64,000 bases of DNA, taken from assembly GCA_913058265.1 (NCBI GenBank), contig CAJXPQ010000001.1, forward strand, positions 186,001 to 250,000, in the 5' to 3' direction. This document shows positions 36,469 through 45,206 of the stretch, piece after piece. A model generated the notes under the pieces. It was given only the letters and a program-made list of their open reading frames with translations. It made no database searches and had not been told where the DNA came from. Source of the stretch: an uncultured Oligoflexia bacterium (GTDB taxonomy: Bacteria > Bdellovibrionota > Bacteriovoracia > Bacteriovoracales > Bacteriovoracaceae). Both the position numbers and the translations under genes were made by a program. Position 1 is the first letter of the stretch. Each line of letters opens with the position of its first letter.

Positions 36469-37284
36469 TTATTCTTTTCTCCAAAGTGAAAATAAAAATA
36501 TTCCTAAGATGAGAGCGAATATAAATCCACCAACCCTCATTATATTAAATGCATAAAATGCATATGTTTTCTTATCAGGATCATATTGTAGACAAAAAAG
36601 CATCACACGATCAACTATTGTTCCAATTTTCTCACTTGCTGCTTCAACTAATGACAACCTTAAAACTTTAGGCTGAATTTGAATACCATAATGATAGTAA
36701 GAAAGTCTGCCTTCAGGAGTTACGATATAAGCAGCGGCAGAGTGGGCCCATTGCTCTTCCCTAGGGTCCCAAGCATATTTAAAGCCAATTTGCGATGTTA
36801 TCTTTTTAATACTCTCTTGTGTACCTGTTAAGAAATGCCAACCATCTTTTGTTTCTTCACGGCCGTACTCTTTCAAGTAAGCTGCCTTTTTATTTGCAGC
36901 TAAACGATAGTTTTCATCTGGATCGATAGAGATGGCAACAAAGTCAAATTCATTTCCAACTTGCCACTCAAAATCTTTAAAAGTTTTCATTAGGGAATTT
37001 AAGTGAAGACTACAAAGAGTTGGACACTCGTAATATATAAGCATAAGAAAGACTGCCTTCTTGCCAAAGTATTTCCCTAAGGTAACATCTTTCCCAGCAT
37101 CATCAACAAAAGGAAGCGAAAGATCCAGCTGATCACCTAAGTGCTCATCGATACCAATTTTATCTAACACGACTGGTTTTTTATTTTTCAATGCTTCTTT
37201 GTGAAGATCAAGCGGACCTTTTCCTCCAACAGTAAAACCATTAAACGAAATTATAAATGTTAAAATAAAGAGTACTAATTTCAA
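36469..37284 (-). CDS. sco: SCO1/SenC copper chaperone
   Basis: Delivers copper to the CuA site of subunit II. The 271-residue protein has an N-terminal signal anchor, the thioredoxin-fold copper motif YECPTLCSLHLN (CxxxC), and the later His in WAHSAAAYIVTPEG. A C-terminal transmembrane helix (~247-265, FNIMRVGGFIFALILGIFLF) ends in a basic tail, unlike many SCO proteins, which have only an N-terminal anchor. It lies 18 bases before ctaC. Confidence 0.92.
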   Translation of the reverse strand: MKLVLFILTFIISFNGFTVGGKGPLDLHKEALKNKKPVVLDKIGIDEHLGDQLDLSLPFVDDAGKDVTLGKYFGKKAVFLMLIYYECPTLCSLHLNSLMKTFKDFEWQVGNEFDFVAISIDPDENYRLAANKKAAYLKEYGREETKDGWHFLTGTQESIKKITSQIGFKYAWDPREEQWAHSAAAYIVTPEGRLSYYHYGIQIQPKVLRLSLVEAASEKIGTIVDRVMLFCLQYDPDKKTYAFYAFNIMRVGGFIFALILGIFLFSLWRKE

Positions 37285-37375
37285 GTATCTTCCTGATAGT
37301 TTATTAAGGTTTTATATAAAATAATTCGTGACATCATTATGAGTTTAAAAACCTGAGTAGGCAAGTAATATTTGC

Positions 37376-38431
37376 TTAAACAGCTGAATTCGCTAAGGTA
37401 AATCCCTGGGATACAGGCTTAGTATAAGATAAATAAAGTGACTTAATCGTTAACAATAATAATATCATCGCCCCAATTTGATGCATACTGGCAAGCCACA
37501 CTGGAACATACATAAGCAATGTCGCAACACCCAGTAAAAATTGAACCAGTATCATTATGCATATATATTGCACAGAACGCTTTAATACGAAGTCAGCTTC
37601 TTTTGTAACAACAAACCACATATAGACGCCATATAGGCCGAGAATCCAACCTGTAGTGCGATGAATAAATTGAATCATGACTTTATTTTCTAGGGCATTC
37701 TCAAAAAATCCATCTAGTATAAAAGCAGATGAAGGTAGCCAAGATCGGCCCATCTTTGGAAAAGTATTATGAGTTAATCCCCCATCGAGTCCTGCAACAA
37801 ATGCACCGTAAACTATCTGAAAACAGAGAATGAAAAAGAAAGCCAGTGTAATCTTGCCCGTTTTAGACGAAGAATATAGTTTTCTACCTGGCAGCTTAAT
37901 CTCCAACAGTAGATAGTAAATATAGCCGATAATCAAAAAGGCCAGCGATAAATGGGCCGCCAACCTGAAGTGACTAACATCTGGTCTATCCACCAGGCCA
38001 CTTTTAACCATATACCAACCCATCAGACCCTGCATCCCTCCGAGAACGAAAGCAATGCCAATTTTAACTTTTTGCTTAGTGTTGAGTCTTCTCTTAATAA
38101 CTAGGTATAAAAATGGAAAAAAGAACGCCAATCCAATTAGACGGCCAAATAGTCGATGAAAATACTCCCAGAAAAATATTTGCTTAAATTCTGATAAGCT
38201 CATGCCTGCATTAATTTTCTGATATTCCGGAAAGGCTTTATATTTGTTGAATGTATGGGTCCAATCTTGCTCAGTAAGAGGAGGAATAGTACCCATCAAA
38301 GGTCTCCACTCTACCATTGAGAGGCCGGAGTCTGTAAGTCGAGTAACTCCACCAATAAAAACCATCATAAAAACCATCAAAGCTATTATTATAAGCCAAA
38401 TGGTAAGGAATCTATCGGTGGTTTTAGTCAT
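37376..38431 (-). CDS. ctaA: Heme A synthase
   Basis: Converts heme O to heme A by oxidising a methyl group. The 351-residue protein has eight predicted helices (COX15/CtaA family). Family signatures include FIGGVTRLTDSGLSMVEWRP (~25-44), the heme-ligand region EYFHRLFGRLIG (~90), and the second-half FIHRTTGWILG and MHQIGAMILLL. It follows the cytochrome c gene by 1 base. A 91-base gap separates it from sco, still in the same direction. Confidence 0.95.
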   Translation of the reverse strand: MTKTTDRFLTIWLIIIALMVFMMVFIGGVTRLTDSGLSMVEWRPLMGTIPPLTEQDWTHTFNKYKAFPEYQKINAGMSLSEFKQIFFWEYFHRLFGRLIGLAFFFPFLYLVIKRRLNTKQKVKIGIAFVLGGMQGLMGWYMVKSGLVDRPDVSHFRLAAHLSLAFLIIGYIYYLLLEIKLPGRKLYSSSKTGKITLAFFFILCFQIVYGAFVAGLDGGLTHNTFPKMGRSWLPSSAFILDGFFENALENKVMIQFIHRTTGWILGLYGVYMWFVVTKEADFVLKRSVQYICIMILVQFLLGVATLLMYVPVWLASMHQIGAMILLLLTIKSLYLSYTKPVSQGFTLANSAV

Positions 38432-38432
38432 A

Positions 38433-38819
38433 TTATTTTAGTGTGGTAATTTTACCTTTAGGTTGTTTTTTCTTAGCATCAATATACTTAAGTATTGCAA
38501 CAACTTGCGCTTTAGTAACTTCTTGCTCCGCCATCATTTGAGGCTTGTACAATTCATATACTTTCTTAGCGATAGGATCAGCTTTTTCATAGCCCTCTTC
38601 CTCTTCGTCACCATTAATCATCCCCTCAGGATAGTTGATAAATTTGACAATCCAATCAACCTTTCTTCGCTTAGAAAGACCAGCGAGATCGGGACCAATC
38701 TTATCTCCACCACCAATAGTATGACATGTGGCACAGACTTTACCGAAGTACTTTTCTGCATCAAAAGCAAAAGTACTGAGTGAAAAACACGTAACAAAAA
38801 GAAGAATACTTAATTTCAT
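38433..38819 (-). CDS. Small periplasmic class I cytochrome c
   Basis: A 128-residue exported cytochrome with a signal peptide (~1-18) and one heme site, CATCHT (Cys29, Cys32, His33), followed by IGPDLAGLSKR. The sixth ligand is probably in PQMMAEQEV. An acidic patch (GDEEEEGYE) may dock a partner. As the first gene of the oxidase operon it is the likely electron carrier for the caa3 complex (inference). The region 38820-39006 holds its promoter and that of the divergent lipoprotein. Confidence 0.92.
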   Translation of the reverse strand: MKLSILLFVTCFSLSTFAFDAEKYFGKVCATCHTIGGGDKIGPDLAGLSKRRKVDWIVKFINYPEGMINGDEEEEGYEKADPIAKKVYELYKPQMMAEQEVTKAQVVAILKYIDAKKKQPKGKITTLK

Positions 38820-39006
38820 TAAAAACTCCTGACAATTTTAATAAATATAAAGCTATAATAGCCTTTTTTATCCGATTTGAACATTAAAATCATTATAGAC
38901 AATCCTTCACAAATAAACATGATTTAGATTAGATTTGAAAAAGCATTAAGATTCTTTATTAGACGCCGAATAGATACTGTTAGTTTCAAAAGAAAAGGAA
39001 TTCGTT

Positions 39007-39666
39007 ATGAAATTTTTAGCCTACTCGATGATGAGCTGTATGCTTTTCATCTCTACCTCATGTATGAACCAAGAAGATGGTGAATACATTCCCGGACTAA
39101 AAGGTCCAAATATCAACATTCAAGATGGTAAAGTACTATTATCAATTGAACTGGTTGCTGTTGATATTGATGGGGGTCTTACCTTCCCTATTCCAAAGTT
39201 AAAAAACTCCGCACTAACTATCGGGCCAGCAATGGATGATGATGGTAACTTCGGTGGGACAATGATTAGAGTTGCATTTGACCCAAAAGATGTTGAAAGT
39301 GATGAGTTTAAAGTAGTACCGCATAATGCACTTCCAGACGGAAGACCATTCCCATTTATTGTTGACGGAACGTTACCTGCACTAGCTCTTCAAATACCGA
39401 AAGCAAAGAATGCAACGTTTTACATGTCTAACAAAATATTTGGATTCTTTTTACCACTTAATCTACCAAAAGATTTTAATGTAAGTGTTCATTACAGAAT
39501 TAAAATCAATGGTAAGAGTTACGGAATTGTTTCATTGATTCACCCAGATGACAGAGATGAGGGAGCAGGAGTAGTTGTTCTTCTAACTCTAGATGAGATA
39601 AGAAAAAATCCAGATGCTCAAAAATTGTTAAAAATGTCACAAAAAAGAAAGTCAGTGTTATACTAA
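39007..39666 (+). CDS. Lipoprotein of unknown function
   Basis: A 219-residue lipoprotein with lipobox FISTS-C (Cys ~19). The mature part is beta-rich (LLSIELVAVDIDGGLTFPIPK, TFYMSNKIFGFFLPLN, NVSVHYRIKINGKSYGIVSL), with a short basic helix at the end. AAAGGA precedes the ATG. It resembles a compact beta-sandwich. Family not recognised. Confidence 0.75.
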   Translation: MKFLAYSMMSCMLFISTSCMNQEDGEYIPGLKGPNINIQDGKVLLSIELVAVDIDGGLTFPIPKLKNSALTIGPAMDDDGNFGGTMIRVAFDPKDVESDEFKVVPHNALPDGRPFPFIVDGTLPALALQIPKAKNATFYMSNKIFGFFLPLNLPKDFNVSVHYRIKINGKSYGIVSLIHPDDRDEGAGVVVLLTLDEIRKNPDAQKLLKMSQKRKSVLY

Positions 39667-39678
39667 GTCCATGATTTT

Positions 39679-39718
39679 ACAGGGTGTGTGGGACCTTACA
39701 GGTCCCATATATCCCTGT
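39679..39718 (+). terminator. Long hairpin after the lipoprotein gene
   Basis: ACAGGG (39679-39684) pairs with CCCTGT (39713-39718), and inside that TGGGACCT pairs with AGGTCCCA around loop TAC. With the G-U and A-U pairs between, the stem is nearly continuous (about 18 pairs). AATCTTTT follows, so it is a likely terminator, or a stable 3' end. Confidence 0.65.
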
Positions 39719-39789
39719 AATCTTTTCAATCCGGCACAATCAAGGTCATTCATAAGTTAAAATTAAGTATTAAACTTAATGAGAGGCTT

Positions 39790-40947
39790 ATGCTGAAGAA
39801 AATCATTCCATTTCTTATTTTCGTTTTGCTTGTGTCATGTGGCAAAGATATCGAAGATACAAAGAAGTCGGTAAAGACTGATTCAGGTAGCCCCATCTCA
39901 AACGGCTCAGGTGACAACAATGATAATGTCGACCAAAACTCAATAACGAACATTCAGAAAGACAAACTTATGGAGGCGTTAAACTCAAATGACGTTTCAA
40001 TAGTAGAGACGAGACTTAGAATTAATTCATTTGTTGATTTTCAGTTCGATAACGGTGAAACACCACTAACTTTATCACTTAAAAAATCAAGAGTGAGTAT
40101 TGTAAATAAGATTCTAGATAAATCCAAAAACATGGACTTAGTGAACTCAAAACTGCAATCCCCACTAATACTGGCGATATATAACTCAAGCATTGAGACT
40201 GTCAAAAAAATTCATCTCTTTGGAGCTAATATCAATCTAGCCGAACGCAATGGAGACTTACCTATTGAGATAGCGCTAAACTCAGATAAGAATGAAATGG
40301 CGCTCTACTTCTTAAAGGAAGGATCAAAACTTCCTATGCAGAGATTTGTCTCTAGAGTTAATTTAGATGAAAACTTCAAACCTTTCATTAAGCTTCTAAA
40401 TAATATTAAAGAACATGAATTACCCGCTGAAAAATACCTACATAGGACAATCTCTAAAGGGAATTATCACTTCCTAGAGTACCTTTTAATAAACTTCACC
40501 CTTTATCAAGAAACACTTGTTAAAAGAAATTTTCTTATTCCTGCAATCAAAATTGAAGACCCAATAAAAAGAAATAATATTGTTAAATTATTACTAGGAT
40601 ATGGGGCAGATCCAGATAATACTGAAGGCGTTCCGCCATTAATACTAGCAGTAGAAAATGAAGACTACCCTACCGTAGCATCTCTATTAATTGCGAAGAC
40701 AAATCCTGTCGTCTTAGATGATTTAGGAAAATCACCACTTGATTATGCAGTTCAAAGCTTAAATAAGCCTATACTAAACCTTCTCAACTCTGTCTTGAGA
40801 CGTGTAAGATCTGAAGAGAATAAAGAGAGTATTGATATGATGTATTTCAATGCTTGTAGTATTCTTGATTTTCGGTCAAGAGCTAGACTTTCACGAAGCC
40901 AAAGAACAGTTATAAAAAATTTACAAGTTACTTTAAACTGTGACTAA
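39790..40947 (+). CDS. Ankyrin-repeat lipoprotein
   Basis: A 385-residue lipoprotein with lipobox LLVS-C (Cys ~18) and a Ser/Gly/Asn linker. Ankyrin-like repeats are recognisable by ETPLTLSLKKSRVSIVNKIL, SPLILAIYNSSIETVKKIHLFGANINLAERNGD, then VPPLILAVENEDYPTVASLLIAKTNP and GKSPLDYAVQ. A middle stretch (~195-260) is more degenerate. It is probably a periplasmic or outer-membrane binding protein. Its 3' end overlaps the DNA methyltransferase stop by 4 bases. Confidence 0.85.
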   Translation: MLKKIIPFLIFVLLVSCGKDIEDTKKSVKTDSGSPISNGSGDNNDNVDQNSITNIQKDKLMEALNSNDVSIVETRLRINSFVDFQFDNGETPLTLSLKKSRVSIVNKILDKSKNMDLVNSKLQSPLILAIYNSSIETVKKIHLFGANINLAERNGDLPIEIALNSDKNEMALYFLKEGSKLPMQRFVSRVNLDENFKPFIKLLNNIKEHELPAEKYLHRTISKGNYHFLEYLLINFTLYQETLVKRNFLIPAIKIEDPIKRNNIVKLLLGYGADPDNTEGVPPLILAVENEDYPTVASLLIAKTNPVVLDDLGKSPLDYAVQSLNKPILNLLNSVLRRVRSEENKESIDMMYFNACSILDFRSRARLSRSQRTVIKNLQVTLNCD

Positions 40948-42047
40948 GCATATTTTAAATACGTAAAAGCATTTTCTGCAATCGAATTTCTATCAACAGA
41001 TTTATTAGACTTTAAAGACTTAGAGAATTTTATCTCTTTAATTGATTTTCCTATATGTTTTGCTAAAACAGGTGGAACCGCGTTTCCAATTTGTCTAAAC
41101 TGAGCGGTAACACTGCCTTCAAAAACAAATTTATTTGGAAAGCTCTGGCAAGCCGCAGCTTCTCTAGGAGTTAGATATCTATGATCAATGGGATGATAAT
41201 ACATAGTTCTACTTGTCAAAATAGTCGGCGCAGGCTCAAGTAATGGAAGTCTCTGCAATCTAGTTTGACGAAAACGTCCTTCACTTATTTCATTCCAGTC
41301 GATGGCAAAATGTAGTTTCTTAGGTAGATACTTTTTCTCATCACGCTCGTATCTAATACCGGCTCCAGCGGGAATATGTTTAAGTCTCTTAAGGTCAAGC
41401 TCATTGGATAGCATTGCCTTACTAATGTCATGATTATGCGTAACGCCTCTAGAAGCTAAATTACTAAGAACAGCTTCAACTGTTATTGTTTTTCTTCTTT
41501 GAGATTGCTTTGGGTAAACTGGAACTCCACCCTTTACACCCATAATAATCGCCCTGCGCCTTCTAGAAGCAACACCATAATCATCAGCACTCATCACCTG
41601 AGCATCCATAACATAACCAAGCTTTTCAAAAGACTTGAAAATATTTTTAACAATTAATTCATTCTTTTTTGCAAGCATGCCTGTGACGTTTTCGAATAAA
41701 ATCACTTTAGGCTGAGTAAGCTTCACAATTCTTACAAATTGCTGGAATAGTGAATTTCTCTCATCTTCAACTTCTCCCTTTCCTACTGTAGAAAAACCTT
41801 GGCAAGGAGGACCACCAACGACCATATCAACAGAGTCAATATCAATATATTTGCTCAGGACTCTTTTGTTTAGTTTATGGATATCCATATGTAATCCAGC
41901 GGCTTTTGGGTGGTTTCGCTGAAAAGTTTTAACAGCATCAGCATTAAAATCAACACCGAGTAAGCAATTATGGCCGGCCATTTCAAGACCAGCACTAAAA
42001 CCGCCACAACCACTAAATAGATCAATAAAATTATAGTTATTTTTCAA
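40944..42047 (-). CDS. DNA (cytosine-5) methyltransferase
   Basis: Transfers a methyl group from SAM to cytosine C5. The 367-residue product has all main motifs in order: I (IDLFSGCGGFSAGLEMAG, 8-25), IV (VVGGPPCQGFSTVGKG, catalytic Cys82), VI (FENVTG, Glu119), VIII (RRRRAIIMG region), then a target-recognition region (~190-270), IX/X (LEPAPTILTS, FRQIGNAVPPVLAKHIG). No matching restriction enzyme is adjacent, so it is probably an orphan regulator or a phage-defence remnant. The recognition sequence cannot be told from the protein. Confidence 0.95.
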   Translation of the reverse strand: MKNNYNFIDLFSGCGGFSAGLEMAGHNCLLGVDFNADAVKTFQRNHPKAAGLHMDIHKLNKRVLSKYIDIDSVDMVVGGPPCQGFSTVGKGEVEDERNSLFQQFVRIVKLTQPKVILFENVTGMLAKKNELIVKNIFKSFEKLGYVMDAQVMSADDYGVASRRRRAIIMGVKGGVPVYPKQSQRRKTITVEAVLSNLASRGVTHNHDISKAMLSNELDLKRLKHIPAGAGIRYERDEKKYLPKKLHFAIDWNEISEGRFRQTRLQRLPLLEPAPTILTSRTMYYHPIDHRYLTPREAAACQSFPNKFVFEGSVTAQFRQIGNAVPPVLAKHIGKSIKEIKFSKSLKSNKSVDRNSIAENAFTYLKYA

Positions 42048-42113
42048 AAATTTATCCTGGAAACATCATTAACGTACTAATATTGTAATGTTTTTTGAAA
42101 CTTTCTGTCTAGT

Positions 42114-42413
42114 CTAAAGAATTTTATTTAAAATGCTCTCAATAGCTTCATAGTCTTCATTTAGAATGAAATCTTTCTTTCGAGATGTCTCACCACGCAA
42201 GATTTGAATATCAGAACGCTTCAAATTCAACAGAGTTGAAAGAAACGAGACAACTCTTTTATTTGCTTTTCCATCAATTGGCCGGGACTTAATCTTTAAT
42301 TTTAGTCTCGGAGTTTCACCATAAACTCCAATAACTTCATCCTTGTTTGCGCCAGGTTGAATATAAAGTTTAAGTAACGTCAAGGTTCCGTAGTGATCGA
42401 TAATATTATTCAT
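42114..42413 (-). CDS. DUF167/YggU (UPF0235) family protein
   Basis: A 99-residue protein with the family core YIQPGANKDEVIGVYGETPRLKLKIKSRPIDGKANKRVVSFLS, then RGETSRKKDF. This matches YggU, a small widespread protein of unknown role. It is transcribed away from the glycosyltransferase gene, with a 28-base divergent gap. Confidence 0.9.
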   Translation of the reverse strand: MNNIIDHYGTLTLLKLYIQPGANKDEVIGVYGETPRLKLKIKSRPIDGKANKRVVSFLSTLLNLKRSDIQILRGETSRKKDFILNEDYEAIESILNKIL

Positions 42414-42441
42414 AATTTTATTTTAATGCTAAAATATATAA

Positions 42442-43152
42442 ATGCTAAGTATTATTATTCCAACATTTAATGAGATGGCAAATCAGTACCTAGAAAAGTC
42501 CATCCCCATTCTCATGTGCTGTAAAAATATTGAAATCATAATTGTGGATAGTTATTCAACAGATGGAACTTATGAATTCCTTAAGCAGTTTGACTTAAAG
42601 ATCATTCAAGTAAAAACGACCTCAAGGGCAATTAGACTAAATACTGGTATAAAAGAAGCATCAGCTAAAATGGTTGTCCTTCATCACCCAAGATCTTATT
42701 TATCCACAGATGCAATCGACTTCCTCAATACCTACCAAGATCGTTATGAATGGGGAGCGTTCACTCATAAGTTTGATACGGCTCACCCGCTCTTAAGATT
42801 CACATCTTTTTGGTCTAATTTTGGCCGAGCAAGAAGAGGTATCTTTTATCTAGATCATTGTATCTTTGCAAAGAAAGATTTACTTATAAAAATGAACTAC
42901 ATACCTGAGGTTGATATTTTTGAGGACACTGCCCTCTCCCTAGGATTAAGGAAGCAAGCAAAACATCAACTCCTTCCTTTCGAATCTACAACTTCGGCGA
43001 TCAGATTTCAAAAGAATGGAATGTGGAAACAATCCTACTTAAACCAAAAACTAAAATGGAAATATTATTTTAATATTGATCACAAGAAGATGAATAAAAC
43101 TTATGAATCAGGTTTAACACTAAACACAGATTATAAGGATGAAAGTGAGTGA
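42442..43152 (+). CDS. Family 2 glycosyltransferase
   Basis: A 236-residue soluble GT-A enzyme: SIIIPTFNE at the start, IIIVDSYSTDGTYEFL (nucleotide-sugar site, D-x-S/D pair), SRAIRLNTGIKEASAKMVVLHHPRS in place of the usual D-x-D metal site (HHPRS is atypical), and IFEDTALSLGLRK near the end, probably the catalytic acidic pair. It overlaps the fatty-acid hydroxylase gene by 14 bases, so an operon is likely. The shared task could be glycolipid or membrane-lipid modification (inference). No ribosome binding site is clear; AAAATATATA before the ATG suggests a short leader. Confidence 0.85.
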   Translation: MLSIIIPTFNEMANQYLEKSIPILMCCKNIEIIIVDSYSTDGTYEFLKQFDLKIIQVKTTSRAIRLNTGIKEASAKMVVLHHPRSYLSTDAIDFLNTYQDRYEWGAFTHKFDTAHPLLRFTSFWSNFGRARRGIFYLDHCIFAKKDLLIKMNYIPEVDIFEDTALSLGLRKQAKHQLLPFESTTSAIRFQKNGMWKQSYLNQKLKWKYYFNIDHKKMNKTYESGLTLNTDYKDESE

Positions 43153-43924
43153 GGCATACCTCCTCTGGGTCAGGCCACTTATATTTTTTATAACAATTAT
43201 CTTATGTTTAACTGCAGAGATACTTAGACCAGAGTTTAAGCACGACTATAAATCCAGAGTAAAAACGAACATCTTGCTCTTGTTATTTTCCATTCTCATT
43301 CTAAAAATAGCATTTCCATATGGGCCATATGCTCTTACAGAGAGTACTAATTCTGAGAGTTCATTTCTCTTCTTAAAGTCTCTTCCTTGGTACTTAGATG
43401 CAATTATAACAATTTTAATATTTGATTTAATCATTTATTGGCAACATAGACTTTTTCATACTATTCCATGGCTTTGGAGATTCCATGAAGTTCATCATTC
43501 CGATAAATCAATGGACTTATCCATGGCGGTACGTTTTCATCCTGGAGAGATTGTACTATCCGGATTATTAAAAACTGTTATATTAATGGTTCTAGCACCA
43601 AGGTTAGAAGTTTTTCTCGTTTATGAAAGTATTCTAAGCTCTATGGCGATCTTTAATCATTCTAATATACATATTCCTCCAAGAGTTGAGAGATGGTTAA
43701 GGTACCTGATCGTAACACCACAAATGCATACCCCTCATCATTCTCCAATCAAAGAACTTACCAATAGTAACTATGGAAATTTTTTAAGCATTTGGGATAG
43801 GCTATTTAAATCTTTTACTAACGAATCAAATAATAGTTTTGGTTTAGACCAAGTTTCAAAAAATCAAGCAGATTCAATATTACATCAGCTAGCGCTTCCT
43901 TTTCAACCGCGTTTAAAAGAATAG
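43139..43924 (+). CDS. Sterol desaturase/fatty acid hydroxylase superfamily protein
   Basis: A 261-residue membrane diiron oxygenase with four predicted helices. His boxes are visible: YWQHRLFH (HxxxH), RFHEVHHSD (HxxHH) and MHTPHHSP (HxxHH-like), as in the FA_hydroxylase family. The substrate is unknown; a lipid acyl chain or carotenoid/hopanoid is possible. It is co-translated with the glycosyltransferase. Its 3' end overlaps the convergent VTT-domain gene by 22 bases. Confidence 0.88.
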   Translation: MKVSEAYLLWVRPLIFFITIILCLTAEILRPEFKHDYKSRVKTNILLLLFSILILKIAFPYGPYALTESTNSESSFLFLKSLPWYLDAIITILIFDLIIYWQHRLFHTIPWLWRFHEVHHSDKSMDLSMAVRFHPGEIVLSGLLKTVILMVLAPRLEVFLVYESILSSMAIFNHSNIHIPPRVERWLRYLIVTPQMHTPHHSPIKELTNSNYGNFLSIWDRLFKSFTNESNNSFGLDQVSKNQADSILHQLALPFQPRLKE

Positions 43925-44568
43925 ATTCTTTTAACTATTATGGGGAATAGACTCAATAAAAGAAAAGTACCAAAGATCTCAAGTGAAATTATTCCAGATA
44001 AACTCTCTAGTTTTGAAAGTTGTACTCCTGCATTTACATAAATAGCTGTGCCGGCCAACATTCCTACTTGAGACACAATAAAATATTTAAACACATTAAT
44101 CCTTGTTAGCCCCATGACTAAATTTATTAGAAAAAATGGAAACAGAGGGTTTAATCTTAAAGAAAGCAAATATAAAACACCATCAGTTTCGACTCCTTGA
44201 TTAATAGTGATAAGGATATCTTGATATTTATTTTGAATATAATCACGGAGTAAAGTTCTTGAGATTAAAAAAGCAAGGGTTGCACCAACAGTAGAAGCAA
44301 ATGAAATGATAACGAGGCCATTTAGGAAGCCAAAAATCGCTCCTCCAACTAGGGACATAATAGTTCCACCTGGAATAGAAAGTGCGGCCACAACAACATA
44401 ACTACAAAAAAAGACCAGTATAGTTAAAGTACTATTCTGGGAATAGTAACTACGAAAAATTTCTTGATTACTCTTTATATAATCAAACGTCAGATAATGA
44501 CTTAGTTCGAAAAAATGATATAAAGAATAAAAAACAAATAACCCGACGACTAAGCTCAATTCCTTCAA
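43903..44568 (-). CDS. VTT/TMEM64 (DedA-like) family membrane protein
   Basis: A 221-residue protein with five to six helices. The VTT-domain signature reads AALSIPGGTIMSLVGGAIFGFLNG, then STVGATLAFLISR, with the later LRLNPLFPFFLINLVMGLTRI. Family members act as lipid scramblases or in membrane homeostasis; the exact cargo here is unknown. It stands alone, convergent with the fatty acid hydroxylase. Confidence 0.88.
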   Translation of the reverse strand: MKELSLVVGLFVFYSLYHFFELSHYLTFDYIKSNQEIFRSYYSQNSTLTILVFFCSYVVVAALSIPGGTIMSLVGGAIFGFLNGLVIISFASTVGATLAFLISRTLLRDYIQNKYQDILITINQGVETDGVLYLLSLRLNPLFPFFLINLVMGLTRINVFKYFIVSQVGMLAGTAIYVNAGVQLSKLESLSGIISLEIFGTFLLLSLFPIIVKRIYSFKRG

Positions 44569-44640
44569 TATGAATTCCCTTTAATACTGTAGATCACTAT
44601 TATTACATTTTTTTAAATCATTTAAAGTAACTTTGATAAA

Positions 44641-44669
44641 TTGACACAAAAATCTCAGACTGCTAGCCT
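44641..44669 (+). promoter_or_regulatory. Candidate sigma-70 promoter
   Basis: A perfect -35 box TTGACA (44641-44646) is followed after 17 bases by TAGCCT (44664-44669), a weak -10 match. A ribosome binding site (AGGAG, 44679-44683) and the ATG at 44688 follow. The -10 is poor, so this is only a candidate. Confidence 0.35.
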
Positions 44670-44687
44670 TTAAACACAGGAGAAAAC

Positions 44688-45194
44688 ATGAAATATTTAA
44701 TCTACTCAGTACTTACACTATTGATTGCACAAACCGTAATGGCCCAAGTTCCACCACCTCAAAGACCAGGATACTGTCCATTTATAGAAAATATACAATG
44801 TGAAGACACTGTCATTAAGAATCTTAGTCGATGGGAATATGATGAAGAATACGAATACAGACAAATAAGAAGGGCCTGTGCTGGTAACTACGACGTCAGC
44901 TGTTTAAACGAGCTAATAGCAAACGTCCCAAGATTTGATAGCGACGATCTTAACGAAGTCACAAGACTTGCACGCAGCTGTCAATTAGCAACCTCAAGCT
45001 GTGTCACATTTATTAAAAATAAGATTCCACGTTTTGATTTCAATAGCATTAGTGATGTAACAGAAGTGGCACGAGCCTGTGCCAGAGCTGATGTAAACTG
45101 CATGACTCGAGTTTGTAATACTCGAGGAAATAATTGTAGAAATAAATCTAATCTTATGCGAATCGCACGATCTTGTTATGTACAATGTGACTAG
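44688..45194 (+). CDS. Cys-rich secreted repeat protein
   Basis: A 168-residue exported protein: signal peptide (VMA-QV, ~20), a Pro-rich start, then about three tandem units of ~37 residues. Each unit begins (I/L/V)-(R/A)-R-(A/S)-C-x(5-7)-(S/N)-C and two of them continue to PRFD...(D/S)-(L/I)-x(2)-V. Cys positions are regular, so paired disulfides are likely. AGGAG precedes the ATG, with a TTGACA box further upstream. Family not recognised; the small, rigid fold would suit a secreted or surface binding protein. Confidence 0.8.
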   Translation: MKYLIYSVLTLLIAQTVMAQVPPPQRPGYCPFIENIQCEDTVIKNLSRWEYDEEYEYRQIRRACAGNYDVSCLNELIANVPRFDSDDLNEVTRLARSCQLATSSCVTFIKNKIPRFDFNSISDVTEVARACARADVNCMTRVCNTRGNNCRNKSNLMRIARSCYVQCD

Positions 45195-45206
45195 TAAAGA
45201 GTTGTA

